From: Vitrella brassicaformis
Lineage: Eukaryota > Sar > Vitrellaceae
Length of the DNA stretch: 64,000 nucleotides
NCBI GenBank assembly: GCA_001179505.1
Contig: CDMY01001045.1
Coordinates: 17,304 to 81,303 of the forward strand
Direction of reading: 5' to 3'
The number at the start of each line of letters is the position of its first letter. The stretch's first letter is position 1. The notes under the pieces are model-generated. The model worked only from the letters and a program-made list of their open reading frames with translations. It was not told the DNA's origin and did not search any database. A program made the translations under genes and the position numbers. Of this stretch, positions 34,691 to 45,039 are shown piece after piece.

Positions 34691-36574
34691 TCAGTACATG
34701 GTGGGCCTGTCTGACATCTCCTCCCCTTCATCTTCGTCAGGCTGGTGGATGTAGCCCTTCATCTTGCGAGGCGGCGGGAGGCACACCATCCACCAGGCTG
34801 CCAGCATCGACAGCAGCTGCACACACACCACACACGCATATCGACTGACTGATGGATCGATGGATGGATGGATGGATGGATGGACGTGTGACAGCTCACC
34901 AGTGGAATGGAGAAGCCTAGCAGCAGCCCCGTCAAGAGCGCCCCATGAGCCGCAAAACGCTGCACCACACACATCCATCCATCCATCCACATGTGCACAC
35001 GTGTGCAGACAAGAGAGAGGCGCGCATCGGTTGCCGTGAGGTGACCTCGGCGAGTTGGTGGTAGCAGGCCCTCCGTGGCACCTCCCTGTTGGCTCGGTTG
35101 ACCTCCACCCCGTCCTCATTCGGATAACCAAACACAGGAGCACCGTCCAAACAGAACCCTGCACACATACATACATACAACCATCTAATGGTCACTTTCT
35201 TGTGGCGGGCGGTTTGGTGCCTGTCCTGCCCTCGGCTCACCTGCGCAGTGGTATTTCTTCTCGGCCAGCTGGTAGAGCGCCTGGAAGTTGATGCCCCAGA
35301 CCTGATGGCCGTTCGCGTCGGTCGAAAAGTCCCCGCACTCCTGCACACAGCCAACATGCAAAACATTAAGAGAGAGAGAGAGAGAGAGAGGGNNNNNNNN
35401 NNNNNNNNNNNNNNNNNNNNNNNNNNNNNNNNNNNNNNNNNNNNNNNNNNNNNNNNNNNNNNNNNNNNNNNNNNNNNNNNNNNNNNNNNNNNNNNNNNNN
35501 NNNNNNNNNNNNNNNNNNNNNNNNNNNNNNNNNNNNNNNNNNNNNNNNNNNNNNNNNNNNNNNNNNNNNNNNNNNNNNNNNNNNNNNNNNNNNNNNNNNN
35601 NNNNNNNNNNNNNNNNNNNNNNNNNNNNNNNNNNNNNNNNNNNNNNNNNNNNNNNNNNNNNNNNNNNNNNNNNNNNNNNNNNNNNNNNNNNNGGGGGGGG
35701 GGGTGGGGAAGGTGCGTGAAGTCCCTCCCTACGCACCTGCAGCGAGTTGGCGTCAGGGAGCTTTGTTCTGCATATGGTGAGGGCCTCCCACAGCTTGTCG
35801 TACGTAGTCTGAAGCCTCTTCGGCAGTTTCTCTGCATTCATTGCATCCACACGACAGACACAGACAGACAACACACAACCACCAGCTACCTAGCCATTCG
35901 GCACCACCCGGCCACTTGGTGTGCCCTCGCTTCTTGTCTCTTCCCTCCCTGAAGACCTTGGAGCTCTCCCGTCGTCTCGTCGATAGCACAGGCGCGCTCG
36001 ATCTTGTAGCCGTCATTCATGACGAGCAGCAGCAAACCCACCCCCAGGGCAAGCACCGCCACCCACACAAACAGAGTCACGAAGGCAAAGATGGCCAACA
36101 GCATCCTGCACACAACCGACAACAGCCGACAGGTGAGGTGTGCAGGGCTGGCCATCTGTCCTGTCTGTCTGTCTGTCTGTCTGTCAGTGTGTCCGATCTC
36201 TCGCACTCACGCACTTTGAGTCGCAGACCGCTCCGATGAAGCCGAGAAAGCCCGACACCGCCATGATGGCTCCCATGACAAAGAGCCTACCACACGCAGC
36301 CCAGACAACGCGCATGCACATGCACATGCATCAATCACATCGGTTCAGTTGGATGTACGCCTCCCTCCCTCCCCATGTGCGCGTGTGTCTGCCTGTCTGT
36401 CTGGCTGTCTGCCCGCGGTTGGTTCGGCTCACTCACTCACCCGACGGGTATGCGCTCGTCAATGTCGCTGATGAGCTCGTCCCGCTGGGCGTAGTGACCA
36501 AAGTAGATGACAGATCCACCGAGCACCACCATCAGGATGCCGCCAAAAGAGACGAAGAACCCCTGACGCTTCAT
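34691..36574 (-). CDS. tetraspanin-like four-helix membrane protein (spans an assembly gap)
   Basis: Eight visible exons: 36574-36441, 36286-36215, 36105-35957, 35831-35737, 35340-35241, 35158-35046, 34959-34900 and 34816-34691 (282 aa). The phases match across the gap in the intron between exons 4 and 5, but an in-phase exon could be hidden there. The topology is tetraspanin-like: helix 1 (GFFVSFGGILMVVLGGSVIYF), helix 2 (LFVMGAIMAVSGFLGFIGAV) ending in CDSK, helix 3 (LLAIFAFVTLFVWVAVLALGVG), a large loop of about 110 residues with paired Cys (TICRTKL, ECGDF, YHCAG, FCLDG, RRACYH), and helix 4 (ALLTGLLLGFSIPLLLSMLAAW). The CCG motif of true tetraspanins is absent. The short acidic tail ends EEMSDRPTMY. 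Exon 2 uses the donor GTGCGTG at 36214. Confidence 0.66.
35393..35692. other. assembly gap of 300 N
   Basis: Exactly 300 unknown bases, flanked by a GA run on the left and a G homopolymer run on the right. The gap probably reflects an unresolved low-complexity intron. It lies within the tetraspanin-like gene. Confidence 0.98.
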
Positions 36575-36689
36575 ATCGGCTAAAGTCAATGGCAAGAGGC
36601 TCCTCGTCTATGTCCTGACGGTTGAGGCTCAGGGTTTCCCTGAACCCTAAAACCCAAACCCTACTAATCTCTGGATCTGCCGCGGAGAG
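36575..36689. promoter_or_regulatory. divergent promoter with a telomere-like box
   Basis: Only 115 bp separate the tetraspanin-like gene and the basic-protein gene. The centre (36643-36663) carries AACCCTAAAACCCAAACCCT, equivalent to degenerate TTTAGGG/TTTTAGGG repeats. In plants a similar short telo-box in promoters marks translation genes. Next to it, CAGGGTTTCCCTGAACCCT at 36630-36648 contains a small palindrome. Confidence 0.5.
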
Positions 36690-37136
36690 ATGAGGATCCT
36701 GCAGCTTTTGAAACCTCCCGCTTCGCTGCCCCTCCTCTTTGAAGCGTCGATGCGCCTGTCAAGCCCTGCACTCATGCCGAAGTCTACGCCATCAATGCAG
36801 CTGCCAGCACCTACAAGCTGCCCAGCGGCCATCAGAAGGCCGCCATCTGGCGGACACACAAGCGCCCCTGCAACTGCTACAACCGACGAGAGCGTCCGAG
36901 GCGAATCAGGCGAGTCGTCTGTAGTGCCGCTGGATGTGCGTCGCAACCGGGGCGGCAAGATGAAGAACAAACTGCGCAGGATGGAGAGGCGGAGAAGGAA
37001 GCAGCAGATGGAGCAGCTGAGGAAGGACAAGAAGGAGGACTTCGTGCCGGAGATCTACCTCGTGGACAAGGGCAAGAAGCCAGAGAAGATCCCGCCAACG
37101 GGCTACGTGCTGCCAAGGGGGCTGCGCTTCAGCTGA
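36690..37136 (+). CDS. small basic protein, unknown function
   Basis: A single exon of 148 codons. The N-terminal 80 residues are Ser/Pro/Ala-rich without acidic residues up to about position 65 and could be an organelle-targeting peptide. The C-terminal third is strongly basic and helical (MKNKLRRMERRRRKQQMEQL), then ends with the less basic EIYLVDKGKKPEKIPPTGY. Such a short, basic, targeted protein could be an organelle ribosome or RNA-binding component, but no family is recognised. It shares a 115-bp promoter gap with the tetraspanin-like gene. Confidence 0.6.
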   Translation: MRILQLLKPPASLPLLFEASMRLSSPALMPKSTPSMQLPAPTSCPAAIRRPPSGGHTSAPATATTDESVRGESGESSVVPLDVRRNRGGKMKNKLRRMERRRRKQQMEQLRKDKKEDFVPEIYLVDKGKKPEKIPPTGYVLPRGLRFS

Positions 37137-38936
37137 TAATAGTAGTAGCTATGGTGGTGATGATGACAGGGGCACGGCGGTGATTCTCTGCTTTGAGATG
37201 AGATGATGAGTGTTTCCACTGTTTTTCCGTCTGCGTCGCGAATGGCGTGGCAGATTGCTTCAATCGGAGAAAGGCCGACTGTGTGTCTGTATTAGCTATC
37301 GTGTTGCGAGTGTCGCTGTGACCGACTGATATGCTTCCGTGCGTCTGTACCGGCCTCTCTACACACCCATTAATCGTTCACAACACACTGTGATGAATGC
37401 CAGAATCGCCCTGCCTGTCTTGCTGCAGCTAAAGATGCAGTGTCATTATCAAAGAGCACAAGTGACACGGCGAAATAGTCACTTGGATGTGCCTGCTGCT
37501 CATTCAGACCCGCCAAAGAGCACCGCACCATCCATTCCTACATCTGCCGCACACGTCCATTCATTCCACCCACTGCATCCACCTTCTTTGCAGACACTTG
37601 CAAAAGGCGCAGTGAGGTCGACTCTGTAAGCAAAACTGACTGAGCGCCACGAGGTTGAGGCAAAGGTAAAGGCATGCACATTCTTGAGAAGCGCACACGC
37701 ATGCATCAAGGCGACACCGGCAACCAATTGGATGCTCACATGTCCGCTGCTCTCTCTTCCCTCCCTCCCTCCTTCCCTCCCGCCCGTTATAGCAGAGAAA
37801 ATTGAACTCAAAGCTGGATGGCCGAAGAACAGCCCGACACAATAAATCCACACATAACCGTTGCAAATTATGAAAAGGTACACGCATACAGGCACACACG
37901 TACAGAGAGAAGCGTACGCGTGCAAATACATGGATAGGTCAGTTCTCCCTCCCTCCCTCCCTCCTCGTTGTCCGCTTCTTGACCATCATCAGTGCCGCTC
38001 GCTTCTTGGTCGCCGATATGCCGTGTGTGGAGAGAGCCACAGGTATGTATCTTCAGCAGCAGCTGATGGATAAATGGATGGATGGATGTGCTACGTACGC
38101 TGGCGTCTTGGTGTGTGCAGACAGACACCCTGGAAGACCTCCACACACAAACATCATGAGGGCGGGCAGTGGATGCATTGCTCTGTCTTGTCCCAATCCA
38201 TCCACATGCAGAGCACGGTGGTCGACGCGCTCTATTTATGTATTTTTTCAGTCATTCCCCTCATTTGTTCCCTGCACGTACGCACGTGTCTCCAGCTTAG
38301 GACCCCATCTGCGTGTCTGCCTGTCTATCTGTCTGCCTGTCTCTGTTTGCATTCAAATCCTCTCTCTCTCTGCTGGGGTTGATCGGTCAGCCAAGGGCCA
38401 TAGGTGGGAACTCCTCCACCAGAGTGTATGGACGCTGCAACATAGACATGTATGCCCATCGGGAGATACGGATGCCCATCCGTGCTCAACACACTCCCTC
38501 ACCGTATCTCCCAGCCGCCGCACACCATTGGGCGCCAGAAGGCAGTCAGAGGGATTCTCAGGCAGGCTGAGCTTCAGCAGACTGAGCGATGGATGAGTGC
38601 CCGCCCGCCCTAGGAAGGTCTGAAACCGTTTCTTGTTTGCACTCGTCATGAGCACAATTCCTGCTGACTAAGTTTGTACACTCATTCACAGATAGAATGT
38701 CAGATGAATAAGTCTCGGGCTGCAGCCCCATCGCTCACCTGTATGAGACACATGACTTGGTGGGCTCCGCTGCCTGGCGGGAAGCTGGAGTGCAGGGTCG
38801 CGGTTGTGGAGAGGTGAGGGAGCAAACGGGCCTGGGCGTTGATCGGGCCGCCTGAAATTCTTTCCCTTTTCGCCATGCAATCCCGAGTCATCTGTTGCAG
38901 CTGGGGCCAGGCCTGGAGCAGCTCGAAATAGAGGAG
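37137..38936. other. intergenic between convergent genes
   Basis: 1.8 kb. One minus-strand frame at 38353-38655 has a non-repetitive segment (LKLSLPENPSDCLLAPNGV), but no matching splice partners were found. The rest is CTGT, CCCT and TG runs. A small inverted repeat, GGGAGATACGG/CCGTATCTCCC, sits at about 38460-38512. Confidence 0.4.
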
Positions 38937-40102
38937 TCATTCGACCTCTCGCATTTCTTCTCCTGCGCTCTTCCATTGCTGCGTCGTGCGATAAAGCATC
39001 TCGTCAATGCGCAAAGGCTCAAACTCGGCGGCAATCATGTCTCGGAAAGCGTTGTAGTCATCGAGACTTAGCATGTCTGCCTCTTCCTCGAGGAGCGCTT
39101 CGTGGAACCGCAGAAGGAGCCCTTTTTCGGCGAACAGAGAGAGATCCGCCTGGCCAAAAAGGAAGCTTGTCATTTGTGTGCACTCGTCCACGTAGATGTC
39201 AGCGGGGTCGTATCGGAAGCCCCACGATTGGTAGTAGAAACCTAACATTGAACACACATCGAAGACACATCACACAAACAAGACCATGCCATTGACCACA
39301 CACACATATGTCCTCTGGGTCTAGAAGCGTACTTGCTCGTGTGAGAATATAGACCTCTTTGATGCTGCTCGTGTCGACCACGGAGACTTGTGTGCAACCC
39401 CAGTGGCTGCCGTATGTGTCCAACCATGACAGCATAGAGACTGCACCATTGGCAATCAACACCTTCTGACTTGTGAGGGTTTTCATGCAATGTAAAAGTA
39501 TCGGGGCCGTGTGTGACTGACCGACGAGTGTGTTGCCGCTGACACCATCGGCCTTTTCCACTCTGCGACAGACAGACAGACAGACAGACCCGTGTGGCCA
39601 AGTGCGCAAACGCGTAGTCCCATTCTCTGCGCACACGCGCAGTACCCTTCCAGGTAGCAGGAGTCCTTGGCGACCACACTGTACTCCAACAGGCAGTACC
39701 CCGGCGGCCTCACGTCGATTCCGTCAACCTTTTGCAGTGAGACCTGCGCGCTTCCAGTCGACCTTTTGCCCACCCGAAGCACCAGATCTAGTTTGTTCCT
39801 CCCCTTGAGGCCTGTCTGCAGCCGTTGGCGGAACCTCTTGTCAACATCCACAGAGCAACTGCTTGTGGAGTGCACCCAATCAGATCTCTATGGTTTGATG
39901 AGACGCTTCACTGCATCGTGTGTGTCTCCCACCTGATATCGATTGGTTCCGCAGGAACACTGAGGGGCGGCTGGGTGCAGCTGACTTCCTTTTTGACACG
40001 GGATGACAAGACGCCCCCGTGTTGAACTTGAAGTACCTGGCAGAAAAGGATCAAGGCTGCCCACGAGAACCAGTGGGCACGAGAACGAATCGTCAGATCC
40101 AT
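38937..40102 (-). CDS. predicted protein with N-terminal signal-like helix, unknown family
   Basis: The model has five exons: 40102-40037, 39815-39646, 39562-39522, 39440-39333 and 39241-38937 (229 aa); all phases agree. The first exon encodes a short basic stretch and a hydrophobic helix (HWFSWAALILFCQ), which could be a signal peptide. The body has two beta-rich blocks (KLDLVLRVGK, GYCLLEYSVVAKDSCYLEG, CTQVSVVDTS) and a helical acidic end. The block VYILTRASFYYQSWGFRYDP looks vaguely like the Phe-Tyr-x-x-x-GF end of a GNAT acetyltransferase, but an acetyl-CoA loop is not evident. The exon 1 to exon 2 junction is the least certain. It is divergent from acylphosphatase with a 240-bp gap. Confidence 0.5.
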
Positions 40103-40342
40103 GGATCGAAACGGGGCAATCAAATCTTCTGGAGCTCGAGCGGGGGAGAGAAAACTGAAGGAACCGATTGAGGATGGGGGCGCAAGCTGTGGCCCCCATT
40201 GCACGCTGCATGCATTGGATCGATGCGCAGAATGGTGAGCTGAAAACGCTCCCGTCACGCATGAGGTCATGGATGCTTCTTGTTACTTGTGCTTCACACC
40301 TGATGCTTGCAGCCCTAAGGAGCAGCCGGTCATTAACCGTCG
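40103..40342. promoter_or_regulatory. divergent region between the unknown gene (-) and acylphosphatase (+)
   Basis: 240 bp between start codons. TCTTCTGGAGCTCGAGCGGG at about 40126-40145 is GC-rich and contains GAGCTC, but the GCGAGCTTAG element is not clearly present. Promoter function is inferred from position only. Confidence 0.35.
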
Positions 40343-41025
40343 ATGCAGCCGGCCTCCCTGCCCTACCAGCACATCACGTTCGAAGTGTTTGGAAGAGTTC
40401 AGGGTGTAGGACACCTCGAGAGCATCCCATCCCTGCCTGCAGGGATGCGGAAATGTCATATATTTGTGTTCATCTGTCGCGTGTTTTGTTGTCAATATCT
40501 ATCAGGTTTTCTTCAGGTCAGTCAACCTGATGCTACACGGAAGGTAGGTCTAGAGTATGCCGAGTGGATGTACGTATCTCTTCAGGAAGCACACACAGCG
40601 GCGAGCCGCGGAGTTGGGATTGGTGGGGTGGGTGCGGAACGCCGAGCACGGCTCCGTCCAGGGAGAGGCACAGGGCGCCAGGGATGCCATTGAGGCCATG
40701 AAGATCTGGCTGCGAACCAGTAAGTCCGTATGCCCCATTCACTCATTTTTGCACGCTTCCTGGAACCAGACCCCGGCTTCATTCACTCGGTCTTCCTCTC
40801 CGTGTGTGGCGTGTGCTGGCTGCAGAGGGCAGCCCGAAGAGCAGGATCGACCGATGTGACATCATCGACATGCCACCCACACAGCAACTCTCATTCGACG
40901 CGTTCGAGGTAATTAAGAGCGCACGGGGCAGGCAGGTGAGTGAGGGGATGCATACTGCGTATGTGGGTGTGTATGTGTGTGTGTGTGTGTGTGCCTCTCT
41001 CGTGACGCTGCAGGTGGTCAAGTGA
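40343..41025 (+). CDS. ACYP: acylphosphatase
   Basis: Small cytosolic enzyme that hydrolyses acyl phosphates. Five exons: 40343-40405, 40506-40516, 40586-40719, 40826-40935 and 41014-41025 (109 aa; the family is about 98). The signature is intact: FEVFGRVQGVFFRKHT, with the phosphate-binding loop and catalytic Arg, then GLVGWVRNAEHGSVQGEAQG with the catalytic Asn, and GSPKSRID. Exon 2 is only 11 nt and supplies VFF plus part of the Arg codon, so the active site depends on correct splicing of a microexon. The last exon adds only VVK. Exon 3 starts after CTCTTCAG, and intron 1 starts GTAGGA. Confidence 0.94.
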
Positions 41026-41594
41026 GGACTACCGAATTCATGCTGGCTGGTGCGAGCATGCCATGGCTTTGGTGCCGCTCGCACCGCACACATCTGTGTG
41101 TGTGAGTGTGTGTGTTGAGGCGTTCGTTGTGTACATACAATACATTAAGTACTGCGTTCATTCTTGGACACAGTGAGTGCAGTGAGCGACTCACTCGATC
41201 GGTCGATGTGATGTGCGGCTATGACTGACTGAATGAATCACTCACCGCCAGGCCAGTGGGTATTATGGTATTTATTTCCATCTGTCCGTCTGTCCGTCTG
41301 TCCGTCTGTCTGCCTATCGCGCTCAGACAGGCCACATCAGAACCAAACACACACACACACACCCTCACGCACACACACATATAGATAGCAGTCTCTCTCT
41401 TTCGCCCGCTGACCACTTAGTTGACAAGGGAAATCCCACACACACATCCAACCCAAATCCACTCCAGTTCACGCCACGGACACGCGCCACAATGAATGCA
41501 ACAAGATGAAGTCAGTTTATCTGTGAAGGACGACGACACAAAGCTGAAAGTAATAAAGAGGTGAGGTGTCGGTCAGCTGATCAGTCAACATCCA
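41026..41594. other. intergenic between convergent genes
   Basis: Short 3' flanks of acylphosphatase and the tubulin gene. Contains CTGTCCGT repeats at about 41281-41310 and CA runs. AATAAAGAG at about 41552-41560 lies on the plus strand, so it is not in the right orientation for the tubulin gene. No exon seen. Confidence 0.45.
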
Positions 41595-44419
41595 TCACTG
41601 TGTGGCGGTGGCTGCTGTGTCTGTAGGCGGCGGCCCGGTGAGGCCCAGGGCCTGCCGCTGCATCTCCTCCTCCGTTTCCCTGAGTGATTGCACAGACAGA
41701 CACATGTGTGTGAGGTAACGAGAGAGGGAGGAGAAGGGATATACAAGGCGCACATCCAATCAAACACACACGAGGAAGGGAGGCAGTGAGCTTGGCACAT
41801 GCCATGCATGTGTCATCCATCTCTTGCTTGGCGTGTGTGTACGCATCCAGCCCTCCATCCATACATCCGCCCATGCACCGCACCCACTTGCATTGGTTGA
41901 GTCTGATTCTGTATGTCTCAATGATGTCGCGGTACTGCTCCAACGCCTCCAGGAAGTCGTCCATCGTGAAACCCTGCAAAGCAAAGCGGGCATGGCATCC
42001 ACAACAGAACAGAACGAGACTTGTGTTGGATGCCCGCCGAAAACAGACAATATGCATGCAGAGTGGGTGCGCAACTGCCTGCCTGTCTGTCTGTCTGTCT
42101 GTCTGTGGAGATGTCTCCCTCTCTCCTCCACACTTGATCTATTCGTCGCTTACCTGGGCGATATACTGGTGCACGAACGCCTTGTGGTAGAAGAGCTTCA
42201 GGAACTTGCGGTACTGACGGATGAACAGATTCCGCACCGCCGTCGAGTTGCTCAACAAAGCCGCCTGATGCACACCACAACAACAAGAAAACCAACAACA
42301 ACAACAACGACAACAAACACGACACACCATGTCTACTGCTCTGCCGTAGCTGGGCTCACTGCGCCCACTGACGGACCTGCCTCTTGGTCTTGACAAAAGG
42401 CGAGTTGGGCGTGGTCACTGGCGGCACCCCCACAATGCCGACCTTGAAGCCGAGATTCTTGATCCACGGACAGAACCTGACACACACACACGTATGCATA
42501 CATACAGAGAGGAGGAGTGGAAGGATGATGATGTTGTACTTGGGAATATGTGCCCTCGAGGTCGGGTTCTTCAGACGGCGAATGGCGTCGTAGACCTCAC
42601 ATGCCTGCAGGCGACCACCCACTCGTCCAGCTGACCTCTCCTCGCTCCAGCCTCACCAACGCTGACTAACCCGCACCCACACCACACCCACAAGTACCTG
42701 GACGGGCACGGCGCCGTACCCCGTGTCTCCTTCTCCCCTGAAGACCACACATGCGGCCTCAAAGCGGTTCTGCAAAAAGTGGGGACCGGCGTCGCAGAGG
42801 AGGTTCTTGGACTCGAACAGCTCCTTGGTGATCTCGTAAGGCGAGAAATTCTACGACACACCATACATGAGACACACAAGCGAGAGACACACAAGGCACG
42901 AGGGAAGCTTGGATGTCTCCTTTCTGTATTCAACCCACCCACCCGTCCACCCACCTCGTGTCCAGCAGATTTTTTGGAGCGCACTGGGGCGAGCGAGACA
43001 ATCGGATACCTGGTGAATCGGATGCGATCTCGATTGAATCCACGGCCGCCCCCTCACTGCACTTCTGCCTGGACTGACCTGAATTGGGGCTCTGGAATGA
43101 TATTGGTGCATATTTCGTCGAGTGTGGAGTTGAGCTCGACGTCATACCTAAGTCGACAGAGCATTTATATGGTTGGTTCGCCTTGGTGGAGGGAGGGAGG
43201 GAAGGAGGGAGGGAGGGAGGGACCTACCCACCTTAGCGACAGTGTGGATGCCGAGACCACCTGCGCCAGCACCGCGTTGAGATCCTCAAACGTCGGATTC
43301 GAGACCTTCATCTTGTGCCTGACGTGGCACACAGAGACACGCATTACAGAGACTCATACAGGAGCCGACACGTTGTCTGACTGTCATTGTTGCTGCTTTG
43401 GCTGGCTGACCTGCACATGTTGTATGCGGCCTGGTTGTCGAGCATATAGGAGAGGTCAGCGAGGTGGCGGGACAGCGCTCCGGAGAAGACGCAGTTGTAG
43501 GGCTCGACCGTGGTGGTGCCGTGCTCTGCCGATGGGTAGATGACGACCTCGAATATCTTCTTGTAAGACTCCACGCAGAAGGCGTCACCCAGTTCCTCGA
43601 GCGCGTCGACACCCACCCCGCCGCCGGTCCCCCCGCCCCAGGAACGAAACACGAAGAACCCCTGGAAGTTGTCGCACAGGTCGACCGCCAACCGGACTCT
43701 GTCCATCAGCAGCGGCACCTGCTTGCACTGCCGACCCATCTGCTGCCCTGCACACACACACCACGCAGACATGCGCCATTGATTGATTGACAAGCGTCTC
43801 CTGCGACTCGCTGCGGCTGTTGCGTTGTGTCGTTATCGTTATCGTGTGATGTGTCTTGTGTCTCACGTACCCTGCACGAAGGTGCCTCCGCTGTCCTGCT
43901 TGAAGTTGACGAGTGACTCTGGGTGGAAGAGGTGCTTGAGCCGCGAGTTGCGCACCTCGTCTACTGCACTGGGGTCCAGGTCAAACATGACCGAGCGGGG
44001 GACGTACTGACCGCTGCCTGCAGTGTCACAGTGCAGCGCAGTGAGTGCAATCAACCGGTGTCCATCGAGACAGAAATCCCACATAGGTATCAGAAAAGCG
44101 TCTGGCTCCCTGTCTGTCTGCCTGTCTGTGTGCATGTCTGTCTGTCTGTCTGTCTGCGTGTCGTGCCTGTGTCGACCGGTTTCGTAGAAGAACGACTCGT
44201 GTGGCGCGTCAACGCCGGGCGGGAGGACAGACGACTGGAGCGCATGCCCGTCGCAACCTATCTGCGTTGCAAACGCGCGCACACCCATACATGCATGGAG
44301 GAAGTGTCAGGGATCTGCATATTCCGCACCTGGTGCTCAGCGCAGAAGAGTTCCCATACGTCATAGCCCACCTGCACGCCAGCCTGGCCCAGGTGCACAC
44401 AGATCACCTCCTTCACCAT
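41595..44419 (-). CDS. divergent alpha-type tubulin
   Basis: Thirteen exons in phase give 489 aa: 44419-44330, 44261-44177, 44017-43871, 43747-43411, 43318-43232, 43147-43079, 43009-42955, 42850-42698, 42604-42540, 42476-42377, 42264-42154, 41973-41888 and 41679-41595. Tubulin hallmarks are ICVHLGQAGVQVG at the N-terminus, GGGTGGG at 145-151, VEPYNCVFS, FCPWIKNLGFKVGI and FVHQYIAQGFTMDDF. It is alpha-like: E260 in LDEICTN matches the catalytic Glu254 of alpha-tubulin, and the sequence follows alpha through the C-terminal helices. It is far from canonical alpha, lacks the acidic Glu-Tyr tail (it ends TATQ) and has an altered N-terminus, so it is probably a specialised basal-body, ciliary or apical isotype. 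An upstream in-frame ATG at 44470 would add 17 residues. Confidence 0.92.
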
Positions 44420-45039
44420 AATGGGAATTCTCGCGCGAGACTGGGGGCGTGGGGGCTTTGATTTGATCATCCCCTCGGCTCTCTCCGAGTCGACTCTCGG
44501 AGTCATTCTTTCTGCAATAGGCGCGACTTGTGCGCTAAAGCTGCCCCTGTGGCCGGAAGGCTGGCATGTCCGCCTGTAGGGCCAGCCCTGCAGGTGGATG
44601 TCCAGCCCTCCAGTCAGAAGACCAGCCCTGCAGTCAGAAGGCCAGCCTTGCACTCACAGGGCCAGCCGTGCAGACACACGGCTGGCCTCTGCGGGACATG
44701 TTAAGTGCATCTGGAGGGTGTTGACTCACTGCAAGGCTGGCCTTCTGACTGCAGGGCTGGCCTTCTGACTGGAGGGCTGGCCCCACGGGCAGATATGTCT
44801 GCCAGCCTTCCGGCCACAGGGGCAGCTTTGGTGCACAAGTCCTTTGTATTGTGCATGCTGGATGATTTGTGCAGCCGATAGGAACGAGGTGCAGACTTCT
44901 TTTTTGCTTGCACAACGATACAAGGTACATACAACACAACATACGTACAACAATAAATCGTATCCTACACATACCCGACCCTCATGATTGATTGAGTGAC
45001 TGATCCGTTAATTCTGCAGGACACTCTCATTGATGCGCT
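44420..45039. promoter_or_regulatory. region between tubulin (-) and MLH3-like (+), with a large inverted repeat
   Basis: 620 bp containing a long hairpin-forming inverted repeat (listed separately) and a smaller palindrome, CTCTCCGAGTCGACTCTCGGAG, at about 44480-44501. The recurrent GCGAGCTTAG element was not seen. A stretch before 45020 ends TTAATTCTGCAG and could be an intron 3' end, so the MLH3-like gene may have an extra 5' exon. Confidence 0.4.
44523..44841. repeat. 319-bp inverted repeat (foldback element)
   Basis: The outer arms match: GACTTGTGC at 44523-44531 pairs with GCACAAGTC at 44832-44841, and AAGCTGCCCCTGTGGCCGG on the left pairs with CCGGCCACAGGGGCAGCTT on the right, followed by AAGGCTGGCA/TGCCAGCCTT. 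Between the arms are tandem units of about 21-27 bp built on GGCCAGCCCTGCAGTCAGAAG, inverted in the right half. No coding capacity. Candidate foldback/MITE-like element or hairpin RNA source. Confidence 0.8.

Noticed and set aside
34932-35952. Long frames running through the N block
   Set aside because: They stay open only because the unknown bases contain no stops; real exons end on either side of the gap.
37500-37931. 143-codon minus-strand frame with hydrophobic start
   Set aside because: Cys/Val-rich and made partly of CCCT and ACAC repeats; no exon partners or conserved pattern.
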